From a virus, in IMG/VR virus record IMGVR_UViG_3300021961_010439, positions 1 through 64,000 of that record: a stretch of DNA of 64,000 nt; one strand, 5' to 3'. This document shows, piece after piece, positions 1 through 10,654 of this stretch; the first letter of the stretch is position 1; each line of letters opens with the position of its first letter. The position numbers were made by a program, and so were the translations under genes. A model generated the notes under the pieces. The model was given only the letters and a program-made list of their open reading frames with translations. It searched no databases and had not been told where the DNA came from.

Positions 1-1729
1 AACTTATTCTAATCGTACTACAAATAGTGGATTAACTGGTGGAATAACATATAGACTTGGCGAAACATTAAGTAGCGGTATAGACTATGTAAGATGGAAT
101 AATAGCACAAATACATTATCATTACACAACTGGGATGATCAAGTAACTCCAGGTAATGTTGGGGAGTGGCCGGCAGCATTAATTATGAGAGCAAATTCTG
201 GTATGATGATTAATGCTAATCATTCTTATGATAGTGATACTTTTAATCTAATAGTACGTGGTAGCGGTGATATCAATGACTATCCAATTTTGCTTAGAAC
301 AGATGTTGCTCAAAATAGAGTATATTTACATCATGCACATTTAGTAAGTGGTATATTTTCTAATGGAGTTAGAGTTACTGGTGATTTAGCATTACCAGGC
401 TTAAGTAATAGTGGTACTTTAGTAACATTATCTAGTAATAGAAATTTAATATATCCACAAATATTACCTCAAACATTATTAACCACAACATCAACATATC
501 AACCAACAGGTTATCTGAATTTGAGATGGTTTGAAGATACCAAACGACTTTGCATTGGAAATACCACAACCCATACCGATAATAGTATAGCTTTTGTTGA
601 AAATGAATATAATACTATTATTAGCAATAGTGTTGCTGCTAATGGATCTAATTATACAGTATTTAATAGAGATGGCTTAGGTAGCTGGCCTGGTAGTGGT
701 TTTGTTGTGTTATATTCTGGTGTTAGTGAAAGAGGATTGAGAATAGATTATTTAAATCAAAAAATTGGTATTAATACAACAGCATCAGAATTAGCGGGTA
801 AAAATAATGCATTAGTAGTTAATGGTAGTATTTACGGAACAGCTTTGAGGTTGGGAGAAAGTGCCACATCTGGATATGCTCTAATAGCAGTTGATAATAG
901 TGGAAATTTAGGATACAGAGCAGTAAATCTAGGATTAGCATCAAATACTATACAATATCCATTCATATTAGAAACAGCTAATAATATTACTAAACTTAAA
1001 TTGAGTAGTAGTGATGAAAATGGGGTTGCTTTAGTTAGTGCTGGAAATTATAATGATTTAGGAAGAGTATTATCATGGTATGGAAATTCGGATAGTTGGT
1101 ATGCGCCAGAATTCTTTAGACTATATAAAGGGACTAGTACAAGCCAAAAACATAATATTTTATTTGGACAATATGCATCAAATTATTATTTAACAACACA
1201 AAATATTCATGCTTTTAGTGCTGGAAGTTTTCATACAACCGATAATACTTATGAAGGATCAACACAATATTTACAATATTATTTGAGAGGATCAGGTAAT
1301 GGAGCAGCAACATGTGAGCTTAGTACAGACTTTTCATATGATGATGCCGATAATACTCCGTCGAGCTCCAATGCTAATGTTATTAAATTTCCAAGTACTA
1401 ATCAAGATTACCACTCATGGATGTACGAAGCTATGGTTTCAGTAGTGGGTAGAAATACTAATACTAATGCGTATGCTGCAGGTGCGGTAAAATTAGTAGG
1501 AGCAATAAGACGCTTGGGTGCTGGTAGCGGACTAGCTCATATTGGTAATTACAAACAAGATATTTTTGCCGATTCTGCATTAAATGGCATAGGGGCAGAA
1601 ATGGTATTTAGTCCAGGAACAGCAGGAGCGGGAACAATGACTATTCGTTGTACTGGTGTGGCTGATCATAGAACAGCATGGAGTGCAACAGTTAAGATTA
1701 ATCAATTATCATTACCAGCAGTATTATAG
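1..1729 (+). CDS. Fibre-like virion protein, 5' end outside window
   Basis: The reading frame is open from base 2 to the stop at 1727-1729, so the gene begins left of the window and the ATG at 185 is only an internal methionine. At least 575 residues are visible. The protein is rich in Gly, Ser, Asn and Thr with alternating hydrophobic residues and little charge, as in beta-structured tail fibres and other fibrous virion proteins. It lies directly upstream of a set of large virion-like genes on the same strand. No enzymatic motif was seen. The fibre assignment rests on composition and context only; another surface or appendage protein is equally possible. Confidence 0.6.
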   Translation, partial: TYSNRTTNSGLTGGITYRLGETLSSGIDYVRWNNSTNTLSLHNWDDQVTPGNVGEWPAALIMRANSGMMINANHSYDSDTFNLIVRGSGDINDYPILLRTDVAQNRVYLHHAHLVSGIFSNGVRVTGDLALPGLSNSGTLVTLSSNRNLIYPQILPQTLLTTTSTYQPTGYLNLRWFEDTKRLCIGNTTTHTDNSIAFVENEYNTIISNSVAANGSNYTVFNRDGLGSWPGSGFVVLYSGVSERGLRIDYLNQKIGINTTASELAGKNNALVVNGSIYGTALRLGESATSGYALIAVDNSGNLGYRAVNLGLASNTIQYPFILETANNITKLKLSSSDENGVALVSAGNYNDLGRVLSWYGNSDSWYAPEFFRLYKGTSTSQKHNILFGQYASNYYLTTQNIHAFSAGSFHTTDNTYEGSTQYLQYYLRGSGNGAATCELSTDFSYDDADNTPSSSNANVIKFPSTNQDYHSWMYEAMVSVVGRNTNTNAYAAGAVKLVGAIRRLGAGSGLAHIGNYKQDIFADSALNGIGAEMVFSPGTAGAGTMTIRCTGVADHRTAWSATVKINQLSLPAVL

Positions 1730-1738
1730 GATAATTAA

Positions 1739-3781
1739 ATGGCAAATTGTGTTTGTATAAAATATAATGGTATTCTACTTGCTCCAACGCCCATATTAAG
1801 TTTAACTAGAAGTTATCAAGATGTTGGTGGCAAACATGTTGGATCAACTCTGAGCGTAAAATTAGATGGTAAAGTAGTTGCTGGTACGGTTCCACGAGCA
1901 GATCAGGTAGCTAATTTTATATCAAGATATCCTTGTGGTAGCCATTATAATGTGGCCAATGTTGTGGGACTAGCTGGTACAGGAATACATGAATTATTAA
2001 AAGAAGAAAGAAGAATGAGGGAAGTTTTTGTTGCTACTACAGGAGAACTATATTCAGACGATAGAAATGAGCAAAATTTAGGAATTTCTCCTACTCAAGC
2101 TAAAACCCCAGACACTCAAACCAATAAATTTGAACTTAGTGTTAATGGAGATGTTTTAATAGAAGGATACGGTAGAGTAACAAATTATAATTCTAGTTCT
2201 GAAACCTATATTAATACTATAGATTATAGCGTTGAAATAGATATAGAAGAGCATAAAAGTTTATTCAATAATAATGATACCAGATATTTAATTAGTAGTT
2301 ATACTGATACTATTACTATGGAACCTATCGAAGATAGTAATGCTTTTAATGATAACGATCTTGTTATAAGTAATTATTTTGGAGTTGCTTACGGGGCTCA
2401 AAATACAAATTATATTAATAATCACAGTTTTAATACTCGATATAATGTATCGCGTACTATAGAAGCTGTTGGAAAACATTCTAATAATGTGCAGAATTAT
2501 ACTGCTCAAAGTGCTAGAACTTTCGGTGTTGGATTTGGTAGTGCTTTTAGTAATGCACGATATTATGTATTAGATAGATTAAAACATTTGCCAACAGAAA
2601 AATTTATGGCAAATAGTTATGTTACTGTTAATAGAAGCAAAGTTATTGAATCTAGTGAAAGTAATGGATCTTTTAGTATAAGAGAAACTTGTTTAGCAAT
2701 ACATAGTACATTTCATCCTCCGTGGATAGATGATTGGACAGCAGAGGTTAGTATGGATGGTACTTTTTTACAAACTGTGCGTATCAATGGTACAGTTAAG
2801 GGACTAGAAACCTATGGTATAGATATTAGAAACGAAAATGCTAGCATAATGGACGGATCTCAACCAGGAAGTTGGGGATCCACACAGAACGGAACAAGTC
2901 CTGGCGCTCAAAACTTAATTCATAGCTATGCTTATAGCTTACCAGATATAATTACGCCACAAGATCAGAGTACTGACACGCCAGCCCCATCACAATCAAT
3001 TGCTATAAACGATAATGCTGTTATTCGTAATCCAGCCGGCGGTACTATCCCTACTGTAGTAGCTAATCCAGATCTAGAAAAAAAAATTGGCAAATATCAA
3101 AATGCTATACGTGGTATGTATTGGTTAAAAAATAGTCAAGCAATATATGAGACTCCAATTTTTAAAAGAGCACAATTATTTTCATGGAATACTAATAATT
3201 TTAATTCTCCTAATATTAATCCTTATAAATGGTTAAATAATACACAATATCTTAATGAAAGAATGAACGGAATACCATCAGCACTTAATGCAAATATTCC
3301 ACAACTTAATCCTATACCAATTAGCATGACAGAAAGTCATAGAAAAAATGTTGGTGAAATTGATTATAGTTTTGAGTTTAATAATAGGCCACTAAATTTA
3401 ATACCAGGATCAGTTAGCGAAACATTAAATATTAATGATACTTTTCCATCTCAACAAATAGCGGAAGTATTTGTGTTGGGCCGTAAATTAGGACCAGTTT
3501 TACAAAATTTAGGAACAGTTACTAGTAGCACACGAGATATAACTTTTGAAGTTGTATTACCACGACCAAGACTTCTTTCTCAACGATTTATTTTTCCAGC
3601 AGCACAGTATACCGCTATTACTGGGGTTGTTGAACAACTTAATCCCAAATATACTTTTGGAACAACATCCGCACCAGCATCTAGTATTAAAAGTTATATT
3701 AAAAATGATACTCAAAGTTATGATCCGTTAGAAGGTAGAATACGTATTCAAAAAACATGGGTATGGCAAAGAGCTAAATAA
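1739..3781 (+). CDS. Large virion-associated protein, unknown function (680 aa)
   Basis: This 680-residue protein starts 9 nt after the fibre-like gene. A weak AGGA stands about 5 nt before the ATG. Composition is Asn/Ser/Thr-rich with many short beta-type stretches and few Cys; no catalytic motif, signal peptide or membrane segment was recognised. Position between a fibre-like gene and two giant structural genes on the same strand suggests a tail or baseplate-associated component. I do not recognise the family. The 24-nt gap to the next gene holds only that gene's ribosome binding site. Confidence 0.6.
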   Translation: MANCVCIKYNGILLAPTPILSLTRSYQDVGGKHVGSTLSVKLDGKVVAGTVPRADQVANFISRYPCGSHYNVANVVGLAGTGIHELLKEERRMREVFVATTGELYSDDRNEQNLGISPTQAKTPDTQTNKFELSVNGDVLIEGYGRVTNYNSSSETYINTIDYSVEIDIEEHKSLFNNNDTRYLISSYTDTITMEPIEDSNAFNDNDLVISNYFGVAYGAQNTNYINNHSFNTRYNVSRTIEAVGKHSNNVQNYTAQSARTFGVGFGSAFSNARYYVLDRLKHLPTEKFMANSYVTVNRSKVIESSESNGSFSIRETCLAIHSTFHPPWIDDWTAEVSMDGTFLQTVRINGTVKGLETYGIDIRNENASIMDGSQPGSWGSTQNGTSPGAQNLIHSYAYSLPDIITPQDQSTDTPAPSQSIAINDNAVIRNPAGGTIPTVVANPDLEKKIGKYQNAIRGMYWLKNSQAIYETPIFKRAQLFSWNTNNFNSPNINPYKWLNNTQYLNERMNGIPSALNANIPQLNPIPISMTESHRKNVGEIDYSFEFNNRPLNLIPGSVSETLNINDTFPSQQIAEVFVLGRKLGPVLQNLGTVTSSTRDITFEVVLPRPRLLSQRFIFPAAQYTAITGVVEQLNPKYTFGTTSAPASSIKSYIKNDTQSYDPLEGRIRIQKTWVWQRAK

Positions 3782-3805
3782 TAAGATTTAAATAGGATAT
3801 TAAAT

Positions 3806-6800
3806 ATGAGTGACAACTTAGACTCTGCACCAGTAGAGCGCAGAGAAGGAACAATAACACAAAATATAGCACGAGATACTTCTGTTAGTTTAAGTATAGC
3901 TGACGAATCTTTACTTTATACAGATCAGAGAATATACCAATATGGTCAGTTTGGCCCATATAATCAAACATTGTTTTTAGGATGTAGCATTGTTAATTTT
4001 AACGTTAATCTTGGATGGGGTGCAGAAGCTAGTTCTTTGAGCGTTAGTTTGGTAGAAGATGATAGTCCTCATTGGCTTAGTCCACCATTTATTGCTAATA
4101 ATAATACTATTATTGGTCAGAATAACTTAGCTATTAATCAACCGTTAAATGATATTAATAGTAGACAAACATTTGATGCTACTAATGGTGTACCCATACC
4201 TGATACAAGAACAGATACTTCAAAACCTATTTATCCTGTAGAAGGATTTAGTGGACCTGATGCTAGAATAGGTCAAGATTTACATAGAAATATCTTATTA
4301 AAAGAACAGGAAAAGAACAGAGTTAATACTGAAGAAAATCTTTTATTAAATCTGCCAGCTGTTAATCCTCGTAGACCAGATTTCGGCAAAGTATACTATG
4401 AAATCAAAACAGATGGAACATACTCTAAACAATATTGGACAGGAAAAGATCCTGGATTCGTTGGAGAAAGTTATGATATTTTGGGAACAACTGTAAGATT
4501 TATTTATCATGATTTTGAATTTGTAGGGGTTGTTACTTCGTGGAAAAACAACGGCAGCTCTGGTGGTAAAAACTTATATACTGTAGAAATTAAAAGTTTA
4601 TCTACATTATTAAAAAATACTCAATTAATTATTAGTTATTATCCGGGAACTATTTTTTCTGTGGTGTCACCTACTGATGTTCCACAACCTTTTTCAGAAA
4701 TATCAAACTTTGGATTTCCAAGTAATAATATAGGAAATAGACTTAATACTTTAAATAGTATTGATGCATTAAATTCAAACTTTAGTTCTGGTAATTTTAC
4801 TGGTACTATTGCGGCAGGAAATACGCCGAATGTATTTAATATTTATGGATATTTAGAAAGTCTTAAAGGCTGGGGTAAACATGATATCGATGAACAAGGA
4901 ACAATTGTAAGAGATATTTTGGTTGCTATGGATGACCTTATTAACAAATCAGAACCATTAACAACTCCAGGAGATGATGAAGAAAATCCTCCGCCACCCC
5001 AAGATCAGACTAAATTAATAGATCCTAGATTTAGTCCATATGGTAGAATTATTAGTAAAGCTCCTGCTATTATAAAAGAAAATGCATTATACAAATCACC
5101 ACCATTGGATGCAAATGGTAATCCACGTCCGATAACAATACAATTTTTGAAAGATAAATATACTATAGTATCACCACAAAGTGAATCATTTAAAGCATTA
5201 AAGGAAGAAGATATTGCACAGACCGAATTGCAAAGCGGTAGTGCTACTATTGCTCGACAAGTGCTTGTTCCTCCTGATTATACAAATAATCTTTCTGGAA
5301 ATATTAATTTAACACTAAATAAAATGGGTTTGGTTCCAACATTTATAAGTTCTGATGGAGTTATTCGACAACAATTCACTTTAGACTTTTCTTCTTTACC
5401 TATAGTTCCTTCTGGTTTTAGAATTTCTGGACCTGTTGTTAGTATACTAGACTTAGTAAATCACGTTTGTGAAGCTACTAATCATGACTATTTTGTAGAT
5501 TTTATACCTACTGGGAATCCAATAGGACGTAATACTATCAAAATACGCACGATATCAAGACAAAAACAACCTCCTAATAATTATTTAGTAGAATTAATTA
5601 AAGATACTGAAAATCAAAATATACTAACCAGTTATGACTATGGTTTAGAATTTAATGACGAAGCAACCCTTCGTTCAATGTATATTGGAGCAAAACAAAA
5701 AAGACTATTACAATTAACATCTAACTTTTTATCTCGTAAAAATAATAGCTTATTATTTGATCCAAAAGCTGGTGTGAGACTAACTCATGATACACAAAAT
5801 ATTTTCAATGCTTTAAGAGCCCCTAATCACTTATCTATTAGAAATAGTGGATATACCTATTATTCTTCACTTAATAATATCCCTGGTACTTTAGGCTCTG
5901 GTACTGGTTCTATTGTTTATGATGGACCAACAATATATTCTTCTGGTGATACTACTAACTTATGGAATTATGGCGGCGAAAGAGATCAAAATGTTGGCCG
6001 TGGTAACTATCATAAAACTATAAGATTTTTTAATAATTCTGAATTGGATGACTATAAAAATACATCTGGTGATGTTTTTAAAGATACTGCAAAGGCTATA
6101 TTTAGCGTACCAGATACTCAAACACAAGGAGATATTATAGATGTTGGCACCCCGCAACCAGAAGGTGCCGAAGCATTACAAGACAACTATCCTTTATGGG
6201 ATGATTTTATATGTCCTTATTTTGGATTAGGTATAGATGGCACAGCAAGGCACGTTAGCTTTGATACAAAAATGCAACAACTGCAAGTATTATGTAATGT
6301 TGCTGATATACAAAATATATTGGGCTTTGCCCTTACTAAAGCTTTAAAAATATCTTATAATACCGAGCAACAAACAGACCCTGGAGGAACTCCTGTTCCG
6401 GATCCTACACCACCAACAACATCATCTGTAACATCATATCCTGATAATGAGTTCAAAGGAATAAGCGATCTTAATGATCCCCAAAATGTTAGTAAACAAA
6501 TGTGTGCTAATCTTGATGGACCATCAAGCACAATTAATACATTTCATACAAAATGGAATGTTACTAGTAGAGAATATGCTGATGGAGAAGAAAAGTTTCT
6601 ATTATTAGAAAATGAAATACGTGCTGCTATAGCTGGATTTGATTCCTGGATATACTATACTTTTAATAAAAATTTTACTACAGATCTAGGAGTACTATTA
6701 AGATATGCATTAGTTAGTCAAACTGGTTTAATAGTATCAGAACAAGCTAATGATGACTATAGTAAAACCGTGAATAATGGCGAACCTATTGTTAGTATGG

Positions 6801-9800
6801 TTTTTCATGGTCCTGATCCTCATCTTATAGGAGATAATGTTGCTGAAAGTCCTAATAGTAGCGCCAGCATGATGAACGATAGAGTTAGTGAGATGTTACA
6901 AAAAGTTCATGGTTATGTTAAAAATATTGGAGATACATATTATGGAAAACAATTTATGGTTAAGATTCCTGGAATTACTATATCCAGAGATAAACCATTA
7001 ACATCAGTGAGAGATTTTGATATTATTCATAGTGGAAATACTATACCTATTGAACAATATAATGGTCAAGGTAAGTTATATCCAAATTACAAGCCCGCAA
7101 CAGATGGGGCTTGGGAAGAAGTTGGTAATGTTATTGATGATACTATTATTATTGGATCAATTACTGGAGATTTTTTCACAACGGACGATGGACGTTTTGG
7201 TCCCATATTAGGATATAACGCTAGCTATGAATATCTCAATGATACTATTCCAGATGTAACATTAACAAAGCCAACCAAACCTGATCCAGAAGCTAGTCCT
7301 ACAACAACACCACCTATTAAATTTGTTAGTTTAAATAATAGTCCCAGTAATTATGAATCAGTAAATCTTAGCGACAATACTAAGTCTCCTGGATTCAAAA
7401 ATGTTAATGAGATTTCCCAGGCCACTATTGATACAATTCCTATAGGAGAAGACGCAACGCTTCCATCAAAAAATCCACCAACACTTGCTATGATATTAGC
7501 GTTATCATCTCAACCCGCTACCGGAACAGATATTACTCCTAGTGGATGGTATCCTTCATTAATAACAAGCATGGGAAATAATGAATATTTATTCTATCCA
7601 TATAATTTTCCTGGTTATGGTAATATATCTGAATTATGGCAATTTACTTTTTCTGATGCGGTTTTTATGGGGTTGTCTGCATATGGCAGCGGAGTACCAA
7701 CTAGTACAACAAATTTAGAAGAACATTTACAATATAAATTATATGCTAAGGGATCAATAGAAGATAATTTTGTATTTATTAGACCATACAATGCATCAAC
7801 AGGTTATAGAGAACCTAGAGCAATAATTAATATTAGCTCTCCTGTAGAGTGTAATCCTGTACATTTAGCTAGTAAATATGTTCATCATTGTTTAATGTTG
7901 GATAGTACAATATTTAAGTTGGTTCGTGGTGGTACAGCTCCTAACAGTGTTAAAAGTGTTCGCTCGATACAATGGAGAAAAAATTTATCTGATAATTGTA
8001 CTGGCACAGTTATTGGTGGATTATTTCCTTATAGTGGTGGATTTGGTTTATCTACAAATGTTATTACTAATGCTACAGATCATTTCTTAGATGCATTAAA
8101 TGCTGTTGATAAAGATGCCAATAAGGCTGTAACAATGCCTATTGCTCCAAAAGCTGCTATGCCAGGATTTGCTGCTGTGCCAGTAGAAAGTCAAGCTGCG
8201 GTTTATGGTCCTTGGCTAAATTATCCATGGTTAGTTAGAAAAGAAATTTTTACAAATTCTGATATAAGAGATAATAACTCTTATCTTAATGACTCTATTC
8301 AGAATTTAGTTGGTGGATTAAAGGTTAATATTGTAGAAGAACTTGCTCCTTGGAAATTTGGTGGTATGAAAAATCTAGATATGGAAGCGATTGCTAGAGT
8401 AGAAAACGATAGTAATTATCAAATACAACAAGAATATGGTACTATAAATTTTCCTGGTGCTCCAATATATCGCATTGGCGATTTTGTTGATAAAGTATCT
8501 AGTTTAAATAGTGGACCAATTATTAATTCTATTAGAACCAATATTGGAGAAGGAGGTATTTCCACAGAATATAGTCTAAGAACTTTCACTAGAAGATTCG
8601 GATTATTTAATAAAGAAAATGCTCAAAGAGCTGCTCAGGTTAGTTCGGAAAGACTCGCTAGAAGAAAAGCAATAGCACTACAGGCTGCAGAAGTTTCTAA
8701 TAGAATAATTTCTAATGCAAAAGGTCAAACATTAAATGATGCACCAAAAAGAAATTTTACTAATCCACCATTACCTGAATCGTGGAGAAGTTCTAGCGAA
8801 CTATTAGTAGGACATAATGAATTAAATATTAGATTACCTCTTTTATCTCGTAAAAATCCTGAAGATCAAAAAGATGCTGTAAATAATATTGATCAAATCA
8901 TAAAATATAATTCTAAATGGCCATATAATCCAATATGGGCTAGCGGTCGTCCAGATGGTAGTGGATATAATGTATTAGATTATCCTAAAATATTTAGCAA
9001 TACTCAATTGATGGATAATAGAGAAGCCACATCAATACTAGAAACATCATATGAGAATACTTCTTTTATGAGTTTGGATGGATTATTATCTCCTATATCT
9101 TTTTATCCAACAGAAAATGCTAGAACATATCATATTACTAAATATCCAAGAAAATCATGTAGATATTGTTATGGACAAGGAAAAATAGTATATTCATATG
9201 GATTATCAGGATTAAATAATCTATTGGATGCTCAATCTAGCTCAGATTTTATTCCACAATCTGCTACAAATGGTCCTCAAGCATATGTTGAACAATTTAT
9301 ATCTTGTCCATTCTGTGAACCAGAAAGTAGTAAAGCAGCAGTTTTATTAACCACAAGTAAAAGAGGAAAAGCAAATCCACCTTTTATTGTAACTACCGGA
9401 GTAGACACTATTAGGGCTAATCCAGAAGAAATAAATGGAACTAGAGTATATAAATCTGTTGGGACTGTAATTAATTATTCTACACTCAATCCTGCTATTT
9501 TATCATATGGTGAATTTAGTGCTTTTCAGAACAGACAAAGCGGTGATTATACAAGCAATAGTATAAGAATGTTGGGTATAGGCACAATACCACCAAATAA
9601 GGCTTCTGATAGCTTGAATCAGATGTATACTAGTGATAATAGATTATATAAATCAAATTTAGAGTATGATCAATTATATCTAGATAAAGTTAGCGAGCTG
9701 CATAATATACCGCTTGAAAAAAGAACAGCTAATATAACTCAACTATTAGCCGCGGTGCCGCCAAGTCCAAAACCATTTCGTAATAATGCTAGATTTTTTG

Positions 9801-10654
9801 GATTAAGAGGACCTCTTATGGTTCATGGTTGGGGATATGATACAGAAGGATACCCTGTGCCGAATGCTTCTGGCGAATTACAGTATTTTGGTAATAATGC
9901 AGTATCAGCAACAGGAGTTGATGATCCAAATAATATTTCGTATGTATATAAAAATCAAAAATTTATGTTACTTGATGGTTCTGGTAGGGATATTAATGGA
10001 TTCACTGTAGATGATTTAAAAAATGCTGGTTTTACTATTGTTACCAATCCAACTGGACAGGGTCAAGGATATTATACGGCCCCATATAAAGAACCAACAT
10101 TTGCTCGTGGATGGGCCCAAATTCCATCAACATGGCCAGTTGGTCCAGTAGATCTAAGATGGGACGAAACAGCCAGGGTTTGGACAGCACCAAGTACATA
10201 TAAAAATGTATATGTATTACTAGAAGAAGATTTAAATAATAAGAATATTGCTAGAGGAGAAATAATAGATAATGGCATAGATATAAATAATACTATCTTA
10301 GCTTTAGGATATAGAAAAACCGTTTTTGTTAAAGATAATATGGGCATATACTCTGCTCCTAGATCCTCTATTATTTATTGTTCATATGATCAAGATGGTG
10401 GTTTTTATGAACCAATATCTCAGAGTACTTTTATAACATCTGGAACAATATTATCTAGTAATACTGCTAATTTATATAAACTATTTTATAGACAAGTATC
10501 ATCATTAGGTAATAATACAACAACTAATAATACTCCTAATTTTTATGTTGGTAAATTTATGAATCCTTTAGATTTTAGTATTTCTCCAGGAGACAGGGGT
10601 TTGTTTTTATATACCAAAGACGGATGGGTTATACAGTCTGTTAGGGGTGCATGA
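3806..10654 (+). CDS. Giant virion protein with DnaJ-type CxxC pair (2282 aa)
   Basis: A single 2,282-residue frame with an AGGATA-type ribosome site before the ATG. Most of it looks like repeated beta-rich, Asn/Ser/Pro-rich structural sequence. Near residues 1785-1788 it has CRYCYGQG and near 1834-1837 CPFC, the CxxCxGxG plus CxxC arrangement of a DnaJ-type zinc module, so a small zinc-stabilised fold is likely inside an otherwise structural protein. No protease, lysozyme or membrane motif was seen. Context (giant neighbours, same strand, ATGA overlap with the next gene) supports a tail, baseplate or appendage role; which one cannot be told. Confidence 0.65.
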   Translation: MSDNLDSAPVERREGTITQNIARDTSVSLSIADESLLYTDQRIYQYGQFGPYNQTLFLGCSIVNFNVNLGWGAEASSLSVSLVEDDSPHWLSPPFIANNNTIIGQNNLAINQPLNDINSRQTFDATNGVPIPDTRTDTSKPIYPVEGFSGPDARIGQDLHRNILLKEQEKNRVNTEENLLLNLPAVNPRRPDFGKVYYEIKTDGTYSKQYWTGKDPGFVGESYDILGTTVRFIYHDFEFVGVVTSWKNNGSSGGKNLYTVEIKSLSTLLKNTQLIISYYPGTIFSVVSPTDVPQPFSEISNFGFPSNNIGNRLNTLNSIDALNSNFSSGNFTGTIAAGNTPNVFNIYGYLESLKGWGKHDIDEQGTIVRDILVAMDDLINKSEPLTTPGDDEENPPPPQDQTKLIDPRFSPYGRIISKAPAIIKENALYKSPPLDANGNPRPITIQFLKDKYTIVSPQSESFKALKEEDIAQTELQSGSATIARQVLVPPDYTNNLSGNINLTLNKMGLVPTFISSDGVIRQQFTLDFSSLPIVPSGFRISGPVVSILDLVNHVCEATNHDYFVDFIPTGNPIGRNTIKIRTISRQKQPPNNYLVELIKDTENQNILTSYDYGLEFNDEATLRSMYIGAKQKRLLQLTSNFLSRKNNSLLFDPKAGVRLTHDTQNIFNALRAPNHLSIRNSGYTYYSSLNNIPGTLGSGTGSIVYDGPTIYSSGDTTNLWNYGGERDQNVGRGNYHKTIRFFNNSELDDYKNTSGDVFKDTAKAIFSVPDTQTQGDIIDVGTPQPEGAEALQDNYPLWDDFICPYFGLGIDGTARHVSFDTKMQQLQVLCNVADIQNILGFALTKALKISYNTEQQTDPGGTPVPDPTPPTTSSVTSYPDNEFKGISDLNDPQNVSKQMCANLDGPSSTINTFHTKWNVTSREYADGEEKFLLLENEIRAAIAGFDSWIYYTFNKNFTTDLGVLLRYALVSQTGLIVSEQANDDYSKTVNNGEPIVSMVFHGPDPHLIGDNVAESPNSSASMMNDRVSEMLQKVHGYVKNIGDTYYGKQFMVKIPGITISRDKPLTSVRDFDIIHSGNTIPIEQYNGQGKLYPNYKPATDGAWEEVGNVIDDTIIIGSITGDFFTTDDGRFGPILGYNASYEYLNDTIPDVTLTKPTKPDPEASPTTTPPIKFVSLNNSPSNYESVNLSDNTKSPGFKNVNEISQATIDTIPIGEDATLPSKNPPTLAMILALSSQPATGTDITPSGWYPSLITSMGNNEYLFYPYNFPGYGNISELWQFTFSDAVFMGLSAYGSGVPTSTTNLEEHLQYKLYAKGSIEDNFVFIRPYNASTGYREPRAIINISSPVECNPVHLASKYVHHCLMLDSTIFKLVRGGTAPNSVKSVRSIQWRKNLSDNCTGTVIGGLFPYSGGFGLSTNVITNATDHFLDALNAVDKDANKAVTMPIAPKAAMPGFAAVPVESQAAVYGPWLNYPWLVRKEIFTNSDIRDNNSYLNDSIQNLVGGLKVNIVEELAPWKFGGMKNLDMEAIARVENDSNYQIQQEYGTINFPGAPIYRIGDFVDKVSSLNSGPIINSIRTNIGEGGISTEYSLRTFTRRFGLFNKENAQRAAQVSSERLARRKAIALQAAEVSNRIISNAKGQTLNDAPKRNFTNPPLPESWRSSSELLVGHNELNIRLPLLSRKNPEDQKDAVNNIDQIIKYNSKWPYNPIWASGRPDGSGYNVLDYPKIFSNTQLMDNREATSILETSYENTSFMSLDGLLSPISFYPTENARTYHITKYPRKSCRYCYGQGKIVYSYGLSGLNNLLDAQSSSDFIPQSATNGPQAYVEQFISCPFCEPESSKAAVLLTTSKRGKANPPFIVTTGVDTIRANPEEINGTRVYKSVGTVINYSTLNPAILSYGEFSAFQNRQSGDYTSNSIRMLGIGTIPPNKASDSLNQMYTSDNRLYKSNLEYDQLYLDKVSELHNIPLEKRTANITQLLAAVPPSPKPFRNNARFFGLRGPLMVHGWGYDTEGYPVPNASGELQYFGNNAVSATGVDDPNNISYVYKNQKFMLLDGSGRDINGFTVDDLKNAGFTIVTNPTGQGQGYYTAPYKEPTFARGWAQIPSTWPVGPVDLRWDETARVWTAPSTYKNVYVLLEEDLNNKNIARGEIIDNGIDINNTILALGYRKTVFVKDNMGIYSAPRSSIIYCSYDQDGGFYEPISQSTFITSGTILSSNTANLYKLFYRQVSSLGNNTTTNNTPNFYVGKFMNPLDFSISPGDRGLFLYTKDGWVIQSVRGA

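Noticed and set aside
185-1729. ATG 185 as gene start of the fibre-like protein
   Set aside because: The frame is open to the left edge with the same composition, and no ribosome site precedes ATG 185.
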